Under the pieces are notes generated by a model. It saw only the letters and a program-made list of their open reading frames with translations. It had not been told where the DNA came from and did not search any database. From assembly GCA_019638275.1 (NCBI GenBank), contig JAHBUC010000009.1:62001-126000 (forward strand): a stretch of DNA of 64,000 nt, given 5' to 3'. Positions within the stretch are counted from its first letter, which is position 1. Every line of letters starts with the position of its first letter. Both the position numbers and the translations under genes were made by a program. Positions 26,548 to 36,073 of this stretch are shown one piece after another. The stretch is from Cyclobacteriaceae bacterium. Its GTDB lineage: Bacteria; Bacteroidota; Bacteroidia; Cytophagales; Cyclobacteriaceae.

Positions 26548-27552
26548 ATGAAACCAGATTACAATCAATATAGAATACTGATCGTTGAAGATAACCCCGG
26601 AGACCAGTTGCTTGTAGAAGAGTATCTTGGCGAACACCTGCAAAAGGCAAGCATTTTTCAGGCGAACACCTTCAAGGCGTTCAGACAGATTTATTTCAAT
26701 GAACACGGCAACTTCAATATCATTCTGCTCGATCTTTCTTTGCCTGACATCAGCAGGGAAAACCTGATTGAAGAAGCCAGAAAAATCAGTCAGACGAATC
26801 CGGTTATCATTCTTACCGGCTATGGCGATCTTGACTTTGCCGTAAAGGCCCTTTCACTTGGTGTATCCGATTACCTGGTTAAAGACACCATCAACGCATT
26901 GGTTCTGTACAAAAGCATTTTGTATGCCCTTGAGCGGCATCGCGTTGTTCAATCGCTCAAGGAATCGGAAAAGCGCTATATGGAATTGTTTCAGCTAAGC
27001 CCCGCCCCCCTTTGGGTTTTTGATCAAACCACACGTGCCTTTTTAGATGTGAATGAATCAGCCATTCAGCATTACGGATACAGTCAACATGAATTTCTGT
27101 CGTTTACCCTTAATCAATTATGGGCTGATGATGGACTTGATGCATTTATAACAGCCTTAAATGCCAGCCCCGGACCACGCACATTGCCGGGCACCTATAA
27201 GCACAGGAAAAGTAATGGTGAAGAAATTTTTGTAGAGCTGAGCATAAACGCCATTCATTTTAAAGGTTTGCAAGCCACCATTGTACAGGCATCGGATGTC
27301 ACGGAAAAACTCAGGCACATGACTGCCATCGAAATCCAAAACGACAGGTTACGCGACATCGCCTGGACACAATCGCACATTGTACGGGCACCGGTGGCCC
27401 GGCTAATCGGGTTGGTTGATCTGATTAAAACAGGAGGCCTTAGCGATGAGGAGAAGGAAACCTACCTTGGCCATGTTGTTTCATCGGCAGAGGAAGTAGA
27501 TGTAATTATAAAAGACATTGTTGATAAATCTCAATCGGTAATAAAAGATTAG
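26548..27552 (+). CDS. REC-PAS protein with a HisKA-like helix but no ATPase domain
   Basis: A 334-residue protein: receiver (about 8-125, Asp62 in IILLDLSLPDI, Thr in VIILTGYG, Lys in YLVKDT), PAS domain (about 140-258), then a HisKA-like helical pair with His277 in AWTQSHIVRAPVARLIGLVDLI. It ends about 55 residues later, where a HATPase would normally start. With a phosphorylatable Asp and a possible phospho-His but no ATP-binding domain, it could be a phosphotransfer or dimerisation partner for another kinase. The stop is clean, and no kinase-like sequence follows in other frames before the next gene, so this is not an obvious frameshift. It lies 3 bases before the receiver at 27556. Confidence 0.87.
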   Translation: MKPDYNQYRILIVEDNPGDQLLVEEYLGEHLQKASIFQANTFKAFRQIYFNEHGNFNIILLDLSLPDISRENLIEEARKISQTNPVIILTGYGDLDFAVKALSLGVSDYLVKDTINALVLYKSILYALERHRVVQSLKESEKRYMELFQLSPAPLWVFDQTTRAFLDVNESAIQHYGYSQHEFLSFTLNQLWADDGLDAFITALNASPGPRTLPGTYKHRKSNGEEIFVELSINAIHFKGLQATIVQASDVTEKLRHMTAIEIQNDRLRDIAWTQSHIVRAPVARLIGLVDLIKTGGLSDEEKETYLGHVVSSAEEVDVIIKDIVDKSQSVIKD

Positions 27553-27555
27553 TAC

Positions 27556-27957
27556 ATGAGCCACCAGGTAATAATCGTAGATGACGACCCCGTTGTTGTG
27601 TTAATGATGAAGCACCTCATCATCAGACATGAACTTAGTGCCGCTCCGTTGGTATTCAGAAACGGCCTTGAAGCCATTCAATTCCTGGAGAAGGATTACA
27701 CGCGTGAAGAAAACTACATCATTCTGCTTGATTTGAACATGCCCGTGATGGATGGATGGAAATTTCTGGAGGCTTTAAAGGCCTTTGCCAGCCCGGAAAA
27801 TACCATGGTCTTCATTGTTACATCCTCATCCGATAAAACCGACAAAGAATCGGTAGGCACCAACGAATTTGTTTTGGATTTTTTTATCAAACCCATTGTT
27901 TCCGATACAGTGCTCTCGCTTAAAGTGCTCATCGATAAACACCTGGTTAACAAATAA
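27556..27957 (+). CDS. Single-domain response regulator
   Basis: A 133-residue receiver with all key residues: IIVDDDP, Asp59 in IILLDLNMPVMDG, Thr/Ser in FIVTSSS and Lys in FFIKPI. It has no output domain. It starts 3 bases after the REC-PAS-HisKA gene and is probably the terminal receiver of that pair. It is the last signalling gene of the island. Confidence 0.93.
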   Translation: MSHQVIIVDDDPVVVLMMKHLIIRHELSAAPLVFRNGLEAIQFLEKDYTREENYIILLDLNMPVMDGWKFLEALKAFASPENTMVFIVTSSSDKTDKESVGTNEFVLDFFIKPIVSDTVLSLKVLIDKHLVNK

Positions 27958-28016
27958 AAATAGCCGGTTAACACATACTTTTTGCCGCCTTGTCAAAATC
28001 AGATTATCTAGGCATC

Positions 28017-29156
28017 ATGAAATCCCGATTGTACAAACATCTTCTATGTGCGGTACTGCTGCTGATCGTAGCCCAGGCAAATGCCCAGCTTGATCCTGCA
28101 AAAATAAAATCACTCATCGATTCCCTGCGGCTTGCCGGAAATCTTCCCGGATTAAGTGTATCCATAGTGATTGATGAAAATCCTCCTGTAAATTTTACTT
28201 CAGGTTTTTCAGATAGAGAAAAGAGTACTTTACTCAAGCCAACAGACAGGTTGCTGCAAGGCAGTGTAGGCAAAACCTATGCGGCAGCTGTTGCGCTAAA
28301 GCTCGTTGAGTCAGGCAAGCTTAAGCTGGAAGAAAAGGCTGCAACCTATCTGGGTCATTTCAATTGGTTTGCACGCATTCCCAATGCGAATGACATTACT
28401 GTGAAGATGCTCATGAATCATACAAGCGGAGTTATGCGGTATGAATTCAAAGAACAATTCGCCACAGATCTCACCAATACCCCCGACAAAACCTGGAAAC
28501 CCGAAGAACTGCTACACTACGTTTTGGATGAACAACCCTCGTTTAAGGCCGGTGAAGGATGGGAATATTCCGATACCAATTACATATTGCTGGGAATGAT
28601 CATTGAAAAGATTACCGGACAAGCATATTATAGTGCATTACAGAAAGATATCCTCACTCCATTTAAACTTTCAAACACCTTTCCATCTGATAGAATTAAT
28701 TTACCCGGTTTGTCGCAGGGTTATGCCGGTAAGGATAATCCTTTTGGCGGACAGGACAGGGTGATAAAAGAAAACGGAGACTTCATCATTAACCCACAAT
28801 TTGAATGGACGGGAGGCGGCATCTACTCCACCACCGAAGACCTGGCACGATGGGGAAAATTATTGTATGGCGGCCAGGTACTTAATTCACAATCCATGGC
28901 GTTAATGTTGGATGGTGTGCCTGCCAAACTCGGACCGAATTCAAAATACGGGCTGGGTGTTATCATCAGGCAAACTCCGCAAGGCCTTGCTTTTGGTCAC
29001 AGTGGATTCTTTCCCGGGTACCTTACCGAGATGATATACTTTCCGGAACACAACATGTGTATGGCGTTGCAAACCAACACCAGTGATGTGAAGAATATCA
29101 AACTCGGTTTATACCGTATGGCCTTAACCATTACCGATCACCTGATTAAAAAATGA
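28017..29156 (+). CDS. Serine hydrolase, beta-lactamase class C/DD-peptidase family
   Basis: A 379-residue secreted protein; ATG at 28017 gives a clean signal peptide ending near ANAQ (residues 1-24). An upstream in-frame TTG at 27990 adds nine residues and is less likely. The class C/PBP4-like fold has SxxK at Ser83-Lys86 (GSVGKTY), a second motif reading YSD in place of the usual YxN (WEYSDTNY), and an HSG triad equivalent to KTG near the C-terminus (FGHSGFFPG). Such enzymes are periplasmic esterases, D-aminopeptidases or peptidoglycan peptidases, and substrates cannot be told from the sequence. It is 59 bases downstream of the last receiver gene. Confidence 0.88.
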   Translation: MKSRLYKHLLCAVLLLIVAQANAQLDPAKIKSLIDSLRLAGNLPGLSVSIVIDENPPVNFTSGFSDREKSTLLKPTDRLLQGSVGKTYAAAVALKLVESGKLKLEEKAATYLGHFNWFARIPNANDITVKMLMNHTSGVMRYEFKEQFATDLTNTPDKTWKPEELLHYVLDEQPSFKAGEGWEYSDTNYILLGMIIEKITGQAYYSALQKDILTPFKLSNTFPSDRINLPGLSQGYAGKDNPFGGQDRVIKENGDFIINPQFEWTGGGIYSTTEDLARWGKLLYGGQVLNSQSMALMLDGVPAKLGPNSKYGLGVIIRQTPQGLAFGHSGFFPGYLTEMIYFPEHNMCMALQTNTSDVKNIKLGLYRMALTITDHLIKK

Positions 29157-29291
29157 ACACTTTCCTGTTCACGCGCGTACATACCAACACCATCATGCAC
29201 GTGAACCATTGCGAATACTGCAGGTGTACATCGTGGCATATTTATTGGGCTTACCGAATACTTAGGTTACAAACCCAGGCGTTCAGAAAGC

Positions 29292-30338
29292 ATGCACCGA
29301 ATGACATCCTTCTTCCTCTTTGCTTCAGGAGTTGACACCGCACTGTTAAAAGAGTGCCCATCAGAAACAAACAAGTATGTAGGCATCGGAGCCACCATAT
29401 TTTTTACGGGTGTCTTTGCTGCATGGGCTGCAGGCTATGCCTTGTTTACTGTGTTTAACAGTTACTGGATTGCCGGCTTGCTTGGACTTATCTGGGGACT
29501 GATGATTTTTAACCTTGATCGGTACATCGTTTCCAGCATGCGCAAGGAAAATAATGCAACACAGGAATGGATCATGGCATCACCACGTATCGTACTGGCC
29601 ATTGCCATTTCGCTGATCATAGCAAAGCCATTGGAGTTAAAAATCTTTGAAAAGGAAATTGAGCCCGAGTTGGTAATTATGGAGCAGGAAGTTTACCTGC
29701 GGCAGGAAAACGAAACAAGAAATCGGTTTAGCCCCACCCTTTCATCCATTCAAAATCAAATCAATGACCTTAAAACAGAAATTTTTAAAAAAGAGCAGCA
29801 ACGCAACGCGTTGACCCGGCAGGCTCAACAAGAAGCAGATGGAACCGGGGGCAGTATGCGCAAAAACCTCGGCCCTATTTATAAACTCAAAAAAGCTGAT
29901 GCCGATAAAGCTGAAATCGAACTTCAGGAGCTCACGAACCGGAATACCACACGAATCAGAAATCTCGAAAGCGATTTAAATCATCAGGATTCTCTGTTGA
30001 ATGCGAGCCTGGTGAATCTTGAGCGCAACAGGCGTGATGGCCCGGCTGCAAGGCTTGAAGCGCTAAGCCGGCTTACAGCACAAAGCAGTGCCATCTGGTG
30101 GGCCAATGTGTTCATTATCCTCTTATTTATTATTGTGGAAACGGCCCCCATCATGGTAAAGCTCATTTCAAAAAGCGGACCGTATGATAACCTGCTGCGC
30201 ATTGCAGAACATCAGTTTATTTGCAGGGAAACAGAATCCGTAGCCGTTGCTACAGCGGAAACAAAACAGCGAACGTCTGCATTGGGGCAAAACGAGCAGA
30301 CTTTCGTTAACACCCGCCTGGATGCCGAGATCAGTTAG
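29292..30338 (+). CDS. DUF4407 membrane protein
   Basis: A 348-residue protein with three hydrophobic segments near the N-terminus (about 30-55, 56-76 and 95-115), a long charged helical region (about 120-260) predicted to form coiled coil, and a fourth membrane segment (about 270-290, WANVFIILLFIIVETAPIMVKLI). The motif NLDRYIVSSMRK between the membrane segments and the pattern of helices match DUF4407, a Bacteroidota-rich family of unknown function. Start may be ATG 29292 or the one three codons later. The 135 bases upstream hold no gene I trust. Confidence 0.8.
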   Translation: MHRMTSFFLFASGVDTALLKECPSETNKYVGIGATIFFTGVFAAWAAGYALFTVFNSYWIAGLLGLIWGLMIFNLDRYIVSSMRKENNATQEWIMASPRIVLAIAISLIIAKPLELKIFEKEIEPELVIMEQEVYLRQENETRNRFSPTLSSIQNQINDLKTEIFKKEQQRNALTRQAQQEADGTGGSMRKNLGPIYKLKKADADKAEIELQELTNRNTTRIRNLESDLNHQDSLLNASLVNLERNRRDGPAARLEALSRLTAQSSAIWWANVFIILLFIIVETAPIMVKLISKSGPYDNLLRIAEHQFICRETESVAVATAETKQRTSALGQNEQTFVNTRLDAEIS

Positions 30339-30474
30339 AAGCCATCTCAAAAATCAGTTTCAAATGTCAGCGCCTGTCTGAACAGTCATTTTCAAAACTA
30401 CTTTCGGGTACCTTTTTGGAAAGAATTCACCTCAACCAATTCAGGCATTTGAATATCTTTACAGCAATAGACAA

Positions 30475-31836
30475 ATGCTGAATATGAAGCTTAATTTTTT
30501 ACCCGCACTTGCATGGCTCTTATTGGTTGCCTGCTCACAGCCGCAGCCAGAAATCAACACCACAACCACCGAAAAATTTCCTGATAAAATCGCTTCGGCT
30601 GTTATTTATGAAGTCAACATCCGGCAGCACACACCTGAGGGAACCCTTCAGGCATTCACCAGTGACCTTCCGAGGTTGAAAGAACTTGGCGTTCAGGTTC
30701 TGTGGCTGATGCCGGTGCAGCCAATCGGGGTAAAAGAGCGCAAAGGATCGCTGGGAAGTTATTACTCCATTCAGGACTACCGAAAAATTAACCCCGAGTT
30801 TGGCAATGAAGCCGATTTTAAAAACCTGGTTAAACAGGTGCACGACCTAGGCATGTACATCATTCTCGATTGGGTACCCAACCATACCGCATGGGATCAT
30901 CCCTGGATAACCAACAACAAGGACTTCTACGCGCAAAACGAAAAAGGCGAAATTATTTATGAAGCCGACTGGACTGACATTGCGTTGCTGGATCACACCA
31001 ATCCGGAAACACGCAAATCTATGATAGATGAGATGAAGTACTGGATTACCGAGTTCGACATTGATGGTTTCCGGTGCGACCATGCCGGTCATGAAATTCC
31101 GTTATACTTCTGGGAAGAAGTACGCCAGGCCATTGATCCGGTTAAAGATGTATTCTGGCTTGCCGAATGGGATGGCGCACGCATGCACCTGCAATTTCAT
31201 GCCACCTATGCGTGGGAGTTACTCCATCTTACCAACAAGGTTGCCAAAGGTGAAGCTAATGCAAATGATTTGGCTAACTGGATTGATCACGATCTGAAAG
31301 AATACGGCCAACAACCGTTTCGCATGACCATGATAACCAACCACGATGAAAACTCATGGAGCGGAACAGAGTTTGAACGCCTCGGTGATGGCGTTAAAAC
31401 ATTTGCCACATTTATCTTTACCGCTTATGGCCAGCCCCTGCTGTACAGTGGTCAGGAGGTTGGACTGAACAAGCGCCTTCGCTTTTTTGAGAAAGACACC
31501 GTTGATTGGGCAGACCCGATGCAGTTGCAACCCTTCTACCAAAAATTGGTGAACATACACACCGAAAACCCTGCCTTGTGGGCCGGGGAATTTGGAGCAA
31601 AACCTGTGCGCATTAATGGAAATCAGGAGCATGTGTATGCATTTTCAAGAACGAAAGAAAATAACCGCGTAATCGGCATATTGAATTTCTCTCCACAACC
31701 ACAAAAATTTGTGCTGACGGATGGATCGGTTTCCGGAAAATATAGGGATGAATTTACAGGCAAAGAATACGAACTCAGCACAAATAATGCACTAACGTTG
31801 GAACCCTGGCAGTACCTGGTATTCGTTAAAAACTAA
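30475..31836 (+). CDS. Alpha-amylase family (GH13) glycoside hydrolase, lipoprotein
   Basis: A 453-residue protein with a lipoprotein signal (LLLVAC, Cys20). The TIM barrel has GH13 regions in order: DWVPNHTAWDHPW (region I), DGFRCDHAGHE (region II with the nucleophile Asp), FWLAEWD (acid/base Glu) and ITNHDENSW (region IV). A C-terminal beta domain (about 370-450) ends the protein. It probably degrades or transfers alpha-glucans at the outer membrane or in the periplasm. No SusC/SusD pair lies in the window, so it is not part of a visible polysaccharide locus. The AsmA-like gene follows 8 bases later. Confidence 0.9.
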   Translation: MLNMKLNFLPALAWLLLVACSQPQPEINTTTTEKFPDKIASAVIYEVNIRQHTPEGTLQAFTSDLPRLKELGVQVLWLMPVQPIGVKERKGSLGSYYSIQDYRKINPEFGNEADFKNLVKQVHDLGMYIILDWVPNHTAWDHPWITNNKDFYAQNEKGEIIYEADWTDIALLDHTNPETRKSMIDEMKYWITEFDIDGFRCDHAGHEIPLYFWEEVRQAIDPVKDVFWLAEWDGARMHLQFHATYAWELLHLTNKVAKGEANANDLANWIDHDLKEYGQQPFRMTMITNHDENSWSGTEFERLGDGVKTFATFIFTAYGQPLLYSGQEVGLNKRLRFFEKDTVDWADPMQLQPFYQKLVNIHTENPALWAGEFGAKPVRINGNQEHVYAFSRTKENNRVIGILNFSPQPQKFVLTDGSVSGKYRDEFTGKEYELSTNNALTLEPWQYLVFVKN

Positions 31837-31844
31837 ATTTACGG

Positions 31845-34800
31845 ATGGAGCAGAGGCACTCAACCTATAAGAAAAAATTAGTAAGGATTATTGCACTCGT
31901 GGTGCTTATGCCTGTGTTGGTATTTTCAATACTGGTAGGAATTGTTTTCTGGAAACAGGATGCAATTGTTCAGGAACTCATCACCACACTCAATGCCGAT
32001 TTTACCGGAACACTGGAAGTTGAGGACAGTCACATCTCCCCTTTTGCCAATTTCCCCTACATCTCCATCGATCTGGATCATGTCCGCATTTACGAGGATA
32101 AAGAAAAGGACGATCAACCCCTAGTTGAAGTTGAAGATGTATACCTCGGTTTTGATATCTGGACGTTACTCAAAGGAACATTTGAAGTAAAGTCGCTCAA
32201 GCTCTCCAACGGAACTATAAAACTTATACAGCACCTGGATGGAACTTTCAATATTTCCAATGCACTGAGCACAACAAAGGAAATCGAAGATCCGGGTGAA
32301 GAGTTTCACATGGACTTGAAAAGCATTCACTTGCACAACATCGATGTGGTAAAAATAAATGAAGCCAATAACCTCGTTCTTGAGTTCTTTATCAACGATG
32401 CCAAATCAAGATTCAAGGACATTGAGGACCACATGCTGGTAACACTCGACAGCCGATTTATGCTGAATGTGATTGCCGCTGGTGATACAACCTTTGTTAA
32501 GCACAAACATTTTGAGATACATACCGAGCTGGATTACGATGAAGTGAAGCACCTGCTTACCATCAGGCCGTCTGAACTTCGATTGGAACGCGCGTATTTT
32601 AAGGTTGATGGTTCCGTGGATGTTGACGATGACATGAATCTTGATATCCGGATTGAAGGAAATAAACCCAACTTCGATCTATTTCTGGCGTTTGCTCCGG
32701 AAGAACTTGATCCGGTTTTTCAACGGTATGAAAATGCAGGCAAGATTTTTTTCAACGCGGCAATTACCGGCAAAGCTGCTAATGGAAACAACCCACGGGT
32801 AACGGCCAACTTCGGCTGCGAAGATGCATTCTTCAACAATAAACTCTCGAGCAAGCGATTGGATGATCTGTACTTTAAAGGACACTTTACTACCGGAGAT
32901 TCAGGAACCGTGCAAACCATGGAATTTCATTTGCTGGACTTTACTGCCAGGCCCGAAGCAGGAACATTCAGCGGCAATCTCAAAGTTAAAAATTTCGATT
33001 CGCCTGAAATTGATATGCAACTTCGTTCAGAATTTGAACTGGACTTTCTGGCGCAATTCCTGAACATTACCGACCTGCAGGATTTAAAAGGTCAGGTCGC
33101 CTTGACCATGAACTTTCATGACATCGTGGACTTATCCAGGCCGGAACGAAGCATTGAACGACTGAACGAATCGTACTTCACTGAACTGGATGTAAAAAAT
33201 CTGAGTTTCAGAATACCTTCATTTCATTTACCTATTCATGATCTGGATATTAAGGCTAGCATGGATGGACACAAGGCCATCATTGATCACTTCAACCTCA
33301 AAGTTGGCGACTCGGATGTTCAGATCAGTGCAAGCATCAGCGATTTGCCAGCCATTCTGCACCACACGGCCGATCCGGTTACGGCCACGCTATTGGTAAA
33401 ATCAAACCTGTTGGATATTAAACAACTCACATCAGGCGATACGATAAAACGGAAACCTGTTAATGAACAAATACGGGACATGAGCATGAAGTTTAAATTC
33501 AACAGCTCTGCCCGCGCGTTTACCGAGTCGCCAAACCTGCCTGTGGGTGAATTCTTTATTGAAGATTTGTATGCCAAACTTACGCACTATCCGCACACGC
33601 TACACGATTTTCATGCCGATGTATTTATTGACGATAGCAACTTCAGGATAATTGATTTTACCGGCATGATCGATAAAAGTGATTTTCACTTTAATGGAAA
33701 ACTCAATAATTACGACTTGTGGTTTCTCAATGAACCACTGGGTGACACAAAAGTTGAATTTAACCTTACGTCAGATTTGCTCCAGCTTGAAGACCTCTTT
33801 TCGTATGGAGGTGAAAACTATGTGCCTGAAGATTATCGTCATGAAGAATTTAAGCAGCTTAAAATCCACGGTTTTGCTGATCTGCATTTTAATAAAGGTT
33901 TGAAATCATCCGATGTATACATCGACAAGCTGGAAGCCCAGATGAAAGTTCACCCCATGCGCTTTGAGAAATTTAAAGGGCGAATACATTATGAAGACCA
34001 ACACTTGCTGGTTGAAAATCTGAGCGGCAAACTGGGCAAAAGTGAATTTACAGCTAACCTGCACTACTACACCGGTACGGATAAATCCATTAAAAAACGC
34101 GATAACCATTTTGCACTGAAGGCAACCCACCTGGATTTTGATGAGCTGTTCGCTTACAATCCCCCACCCCCGAACACAACCCTTACACCTGAAGATCATG
34201 AAAATGTGTTCAACATTTATGACCTTCCCTTTACCGACATGAAGTTGGATTTTGACATCAAACGTCTGAACTATCATCGGTATTTGATTGACGATTTCTT
34301 TGTTAAGGCCCGAACCCAGGAAGATCACTTCATCTATATCGATACCATGTCGTTGAAAGCCGCAGGTGGCAACATTCATTTAAGCGGCTACATGAACGGC
34401 TCAGACCGCAACAAGATTTACTTCAGTCCGAAAATGACTGTTGAAAACGTTGATCTGGACAAGCTACTCTTTAAGTTTGAGAACTTCGGTCAGGATCACC
34501 TGGTATCCGAAAACCTGCACGGGAAGCTTACCGGCAAAATCACGGGCAAAGTTCACCTCCATGCTGATATGGTACCGATTATTGATGACTCCGAAATTCA
34601 GTTGGCCGTTGAAGTAAGGCAAGGAAGGCTTGAACGATACAGTGCATTGGAAGCGCTTTCCGATTATTTTAAAGACAAGAATTTATCGAAGGTTCTGTTT
34701 GACACCCTTCGCAATCAGTTTGAGCTGAATAACGGAACCTTGAGCATTCCAAAAATGACCATAAACTCATCGCTTGGGTTCATTGAAATTTCGGGGAAGC

Positions 34801-35021
34801 AGGATATGAACATGAACATGGAGTATTACCTGCGCATTCCATTGAAGCTTGTTACACAGGTAGGCATGGCCAAACTGTTTGGCAAAAAAGAAGACACCAG
34901 TAACCAGGAAGATGAAATTCAATACCGCGATGAATCAAAACGTATTCGGTTTGTTAACCTAAAGCTTACGGGCACCCCCGATAACTACAAGATTTCGATG
35001 GGGAAGGATAAATCGGATTAA
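31845..35021 (+). CDS. AsmA-like protein
   Basis: A 1058-residue protein with one N-terminal transmembrane helix (about 12-34, IIALVVLMPVLVFSILVGIVF) and a long periplasmic part rich in beta strands. An AsmA-type N-terminal region (about 40-130, including SPFANFPYISIDLDHVRIYED) is followed by repeated beta-groove modules and a typical C-terminal AsmA segment (LNNGTLSIPKMTINSSLGFIEISG type pattern). AsmA/TamB-family proteins form periplasm-spanning grooves that help move lipids to, or maintain, the outer membrane. It starts 8 bases after the amylase gene and is convergent with the thioredoxin-fold gene. Confidence 0.85.
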   Translation: MEQRHSTYKKKLVRIIALVVLMPVLVFSILVGIVFWKQDAIVQELITTLNADFTGTLEVEDSHISPFANFPYISIDLDHVRIYEDKEKDDQPLVEVEDVYLGFDIWTLLKGTFEVKSLKLSNGTIKLIQHLDGTFNISNALSTTKEIEDPGEEFHMDLKSIHLHNIDVVKINEANNLVLEFFINDAKSRFKDIEDHMLVTLDSRFMLNVIAAGDTTFVKHKHFEIHTELDYDEVKHLLTIRPSELRLERAYFKVDGSVDVDDDMNLDIRIEGNKPNFDLFLAFAPEELDPVFQRYENAGKIFFNAAITGKAANGNNPRVTANFGCEDAFFNNKLSSKRLDDLYFKGHFTTGDSGTVQTMEFHLLDFTARPEAGTFSGNLKVKNFDSPEIDMQLRSEFELDFLAQFLNITDLQDLKGQVALTMNFHDIVDLSRPERSIERLNESYFTELDVKNLSFRIPSFHLPIHDLDIKASMDGHKAIIDHFNLKVGDSDVQISASISDLPAILHHTADPVTATLLVKSNLLDIKQLTSGDTIKRKPVNEQIRDMSMKFKFNSSARAFTESPNLPVGEFFIEDLYAKLTHYPHTLHDFHADVFIDDSNFRIIDFTGMIDKSDFHFNGKLNNYDLWFLNEPLGDTKVEFNLTSDLLQLEDLFSYGGENYVPEDYRHEEFKQLKIHGFADLHFNKGLKSSDVYIDKLEAQMKVHPMRFEKFKGRIHYEDQHLLVENLSGKLGKSEFTANLHYYTGTDKSIKKRDNHFALKATHLDFDELFAYNPPPPNTTLTPEDHENVFNIYDLPFTDMKLDFDIKRLNYHRYLIDDFFVKARTQEDHFIYIDTMSLKAAGGNIHLSGYMNGSDRNKIYFSPKMTVENVDLDKLLFKFENFGQDHLVSENLHGKLTGKITGKVHLHADMVPIIDDSEIQLAVEVRQGRLERYSALEALSDYFKDKNLSKVLFDTLRNQFELNNGTLSIPKMTINSSLGFIEISGKQDMNMNMEYYLRIPLKLVTQVGMAKLFGKKEDTSNQEDEIQYRDESKRIRFVNLKLTGTPDNYKISMGKDKSD

Positions 35022-35031
35022 AATTAAATAC

Positions 35032-36069
35032 TCATCTACTCAGATATTTCATTACTTCAGAGAATGAGAATGTCCGGTACAAAACTTTTCCTTGCCTATC
35101 AATCAGGATGTAAGTAGGAAAAACATCAATAAACATGCTTTTCGAGGCGCGCTTTTCGTAATCATCAACGTCCCTCACGTTGCACCAACTATAATTCTTT
35201 GATTTCAGATAATTTACCCACTCAGCCTGGTCTCTGTCCGTTGATATTCCAATTACTTCAACATGATGCTTCTTCAGAAACGCCAACTGTTCTTTCATTA
35301 ATTTATGATCCTGGACGCAGGGAGCACATCCCACAAACCAAAAATCAAGCAAATACTTATCTCCTTCATTAAGATTTAGTGAAATCAACTCACCCCCCTT
35401 CGTATAGAATTGAAACCTTGAAAGATCAACCTTATTCTCAAAAAGTATCCTTTCTATTCGCTTTATGGGATTTAAGAGATGGCCAATAATTGCGGAGTCT
35501 TGCTTTGTTTGCAACTCATATAGTTTATACAAAGCCTCATTATTACTAACATTTCTCATGAAGTAATTAGTGGCTATTTCTATTGAAAACGAATTAGCTA
35601 TATTCTCTTCAAAAGATTTTAATTGAAAATCATCTAACAACAAAACATTATTGAGTTTAGTCAACTCTTTTTGCTTATTGTTATACTCTACTGATTTGTA
35701 GTACAAATCAGACCCAATCACGGTGTCGATTTTCAGTTGTAACTTGTCGTTTACATAACCCTGAATTATTATTTTTTCTCCACTCAACCAAAGTCGATTC
35801 ATTGTCAATTCTCCACCTGCATAGAAGTTTATATTATAAAGGTCATTGATCGTGTTATTGCTGGCAATTCGAATGGTGTCAGCGTAGGGCAAGAATTGAT
35901 ATAGCTTGTCCTGCGTAATGTTTGATATGAATACACTATCAATTTCAGAATCTGTTCTCAGAAATAGATTCAGATCAGTCAATTCAACATCCTCTACCCG
36001 ATTAGATGAACAGCTCCCTGCAAACAGGAACGCAACAAGTATAATAAACAACCACTTTTTCGAAGCCAT
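35032..36069 (-). CDS. TlpA-like thioredoxin-fold lipoprotein
   Basis: A 345-residue protein with a lipoprotein signal peptide (Cys near residue 20, AGSCSS). The N-terminal ~200 residues resemble the DUF4369-type domain found ahead of Bacteroidota TlpA proteins. The C-terminal thioredoxin fold has the redox pair Cys248-Ala-Pro-Cys251 and a later FPTYILID containing the cis-Pro. It is expected in the periplasm, probably on the inner face of the outer membrane, in disulfide reduction or c-type cytochrome maturation. The gene is more AT-rich than its neighbours. It is 4 bases downstream of the GlxA-type regulator on the same strand. Confidence 0.85.
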   Translation of the reverse strand: MASKKWLFIILVAFLFAGSCSSNRVEDVELTDLNLFLRTDSEIDSVFISNITQDKLYQFLPYADTIRIASNNTINDLYNINFYAGGELTMNRLWLSGEKIIIQGYVNDKLQLKIDTVIGSDLYYKSVEYNNKQKELTKLNNVLLLDDFQLKSFEENIANSFSIEIATNYFMRNVSNNEALYKLYELQTKQDSAIIGHLLNPIKRIERILFENKVDLSRFQFYTKGGELISLNLNEGDKYLLDFWFVGCAPCVQDHKLMKEQLAFLKKHHVEVIGISTDRDQAEWVNYLKSKNYSWCNVRDVDDYEKRASKSMFIDVFPTYILIDRQGKVLYRTFSFSEVMKYLSR

Positions 36070-36073
36070 AATT

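Noticed and set aside
26424..26572. 49-codon frame overlapping the end of the giant kinase gene (ATGA)
   Set aside because: It has no domain or helix signature, ends inside the next gene in another frame, and its composition looks like non-coding sequence.
29153..29335. 60-codon frame between the serine hydrolase and DUF4407 genes
   Set aside because: It is Cys/His rich in a random way, overlaps the DUF4407 start, and another frame through the same bases is equally open, so neither is convincing. A fragment ending YLLGLPNT in a second frame may be a gene remnant, but it cannot be supported.
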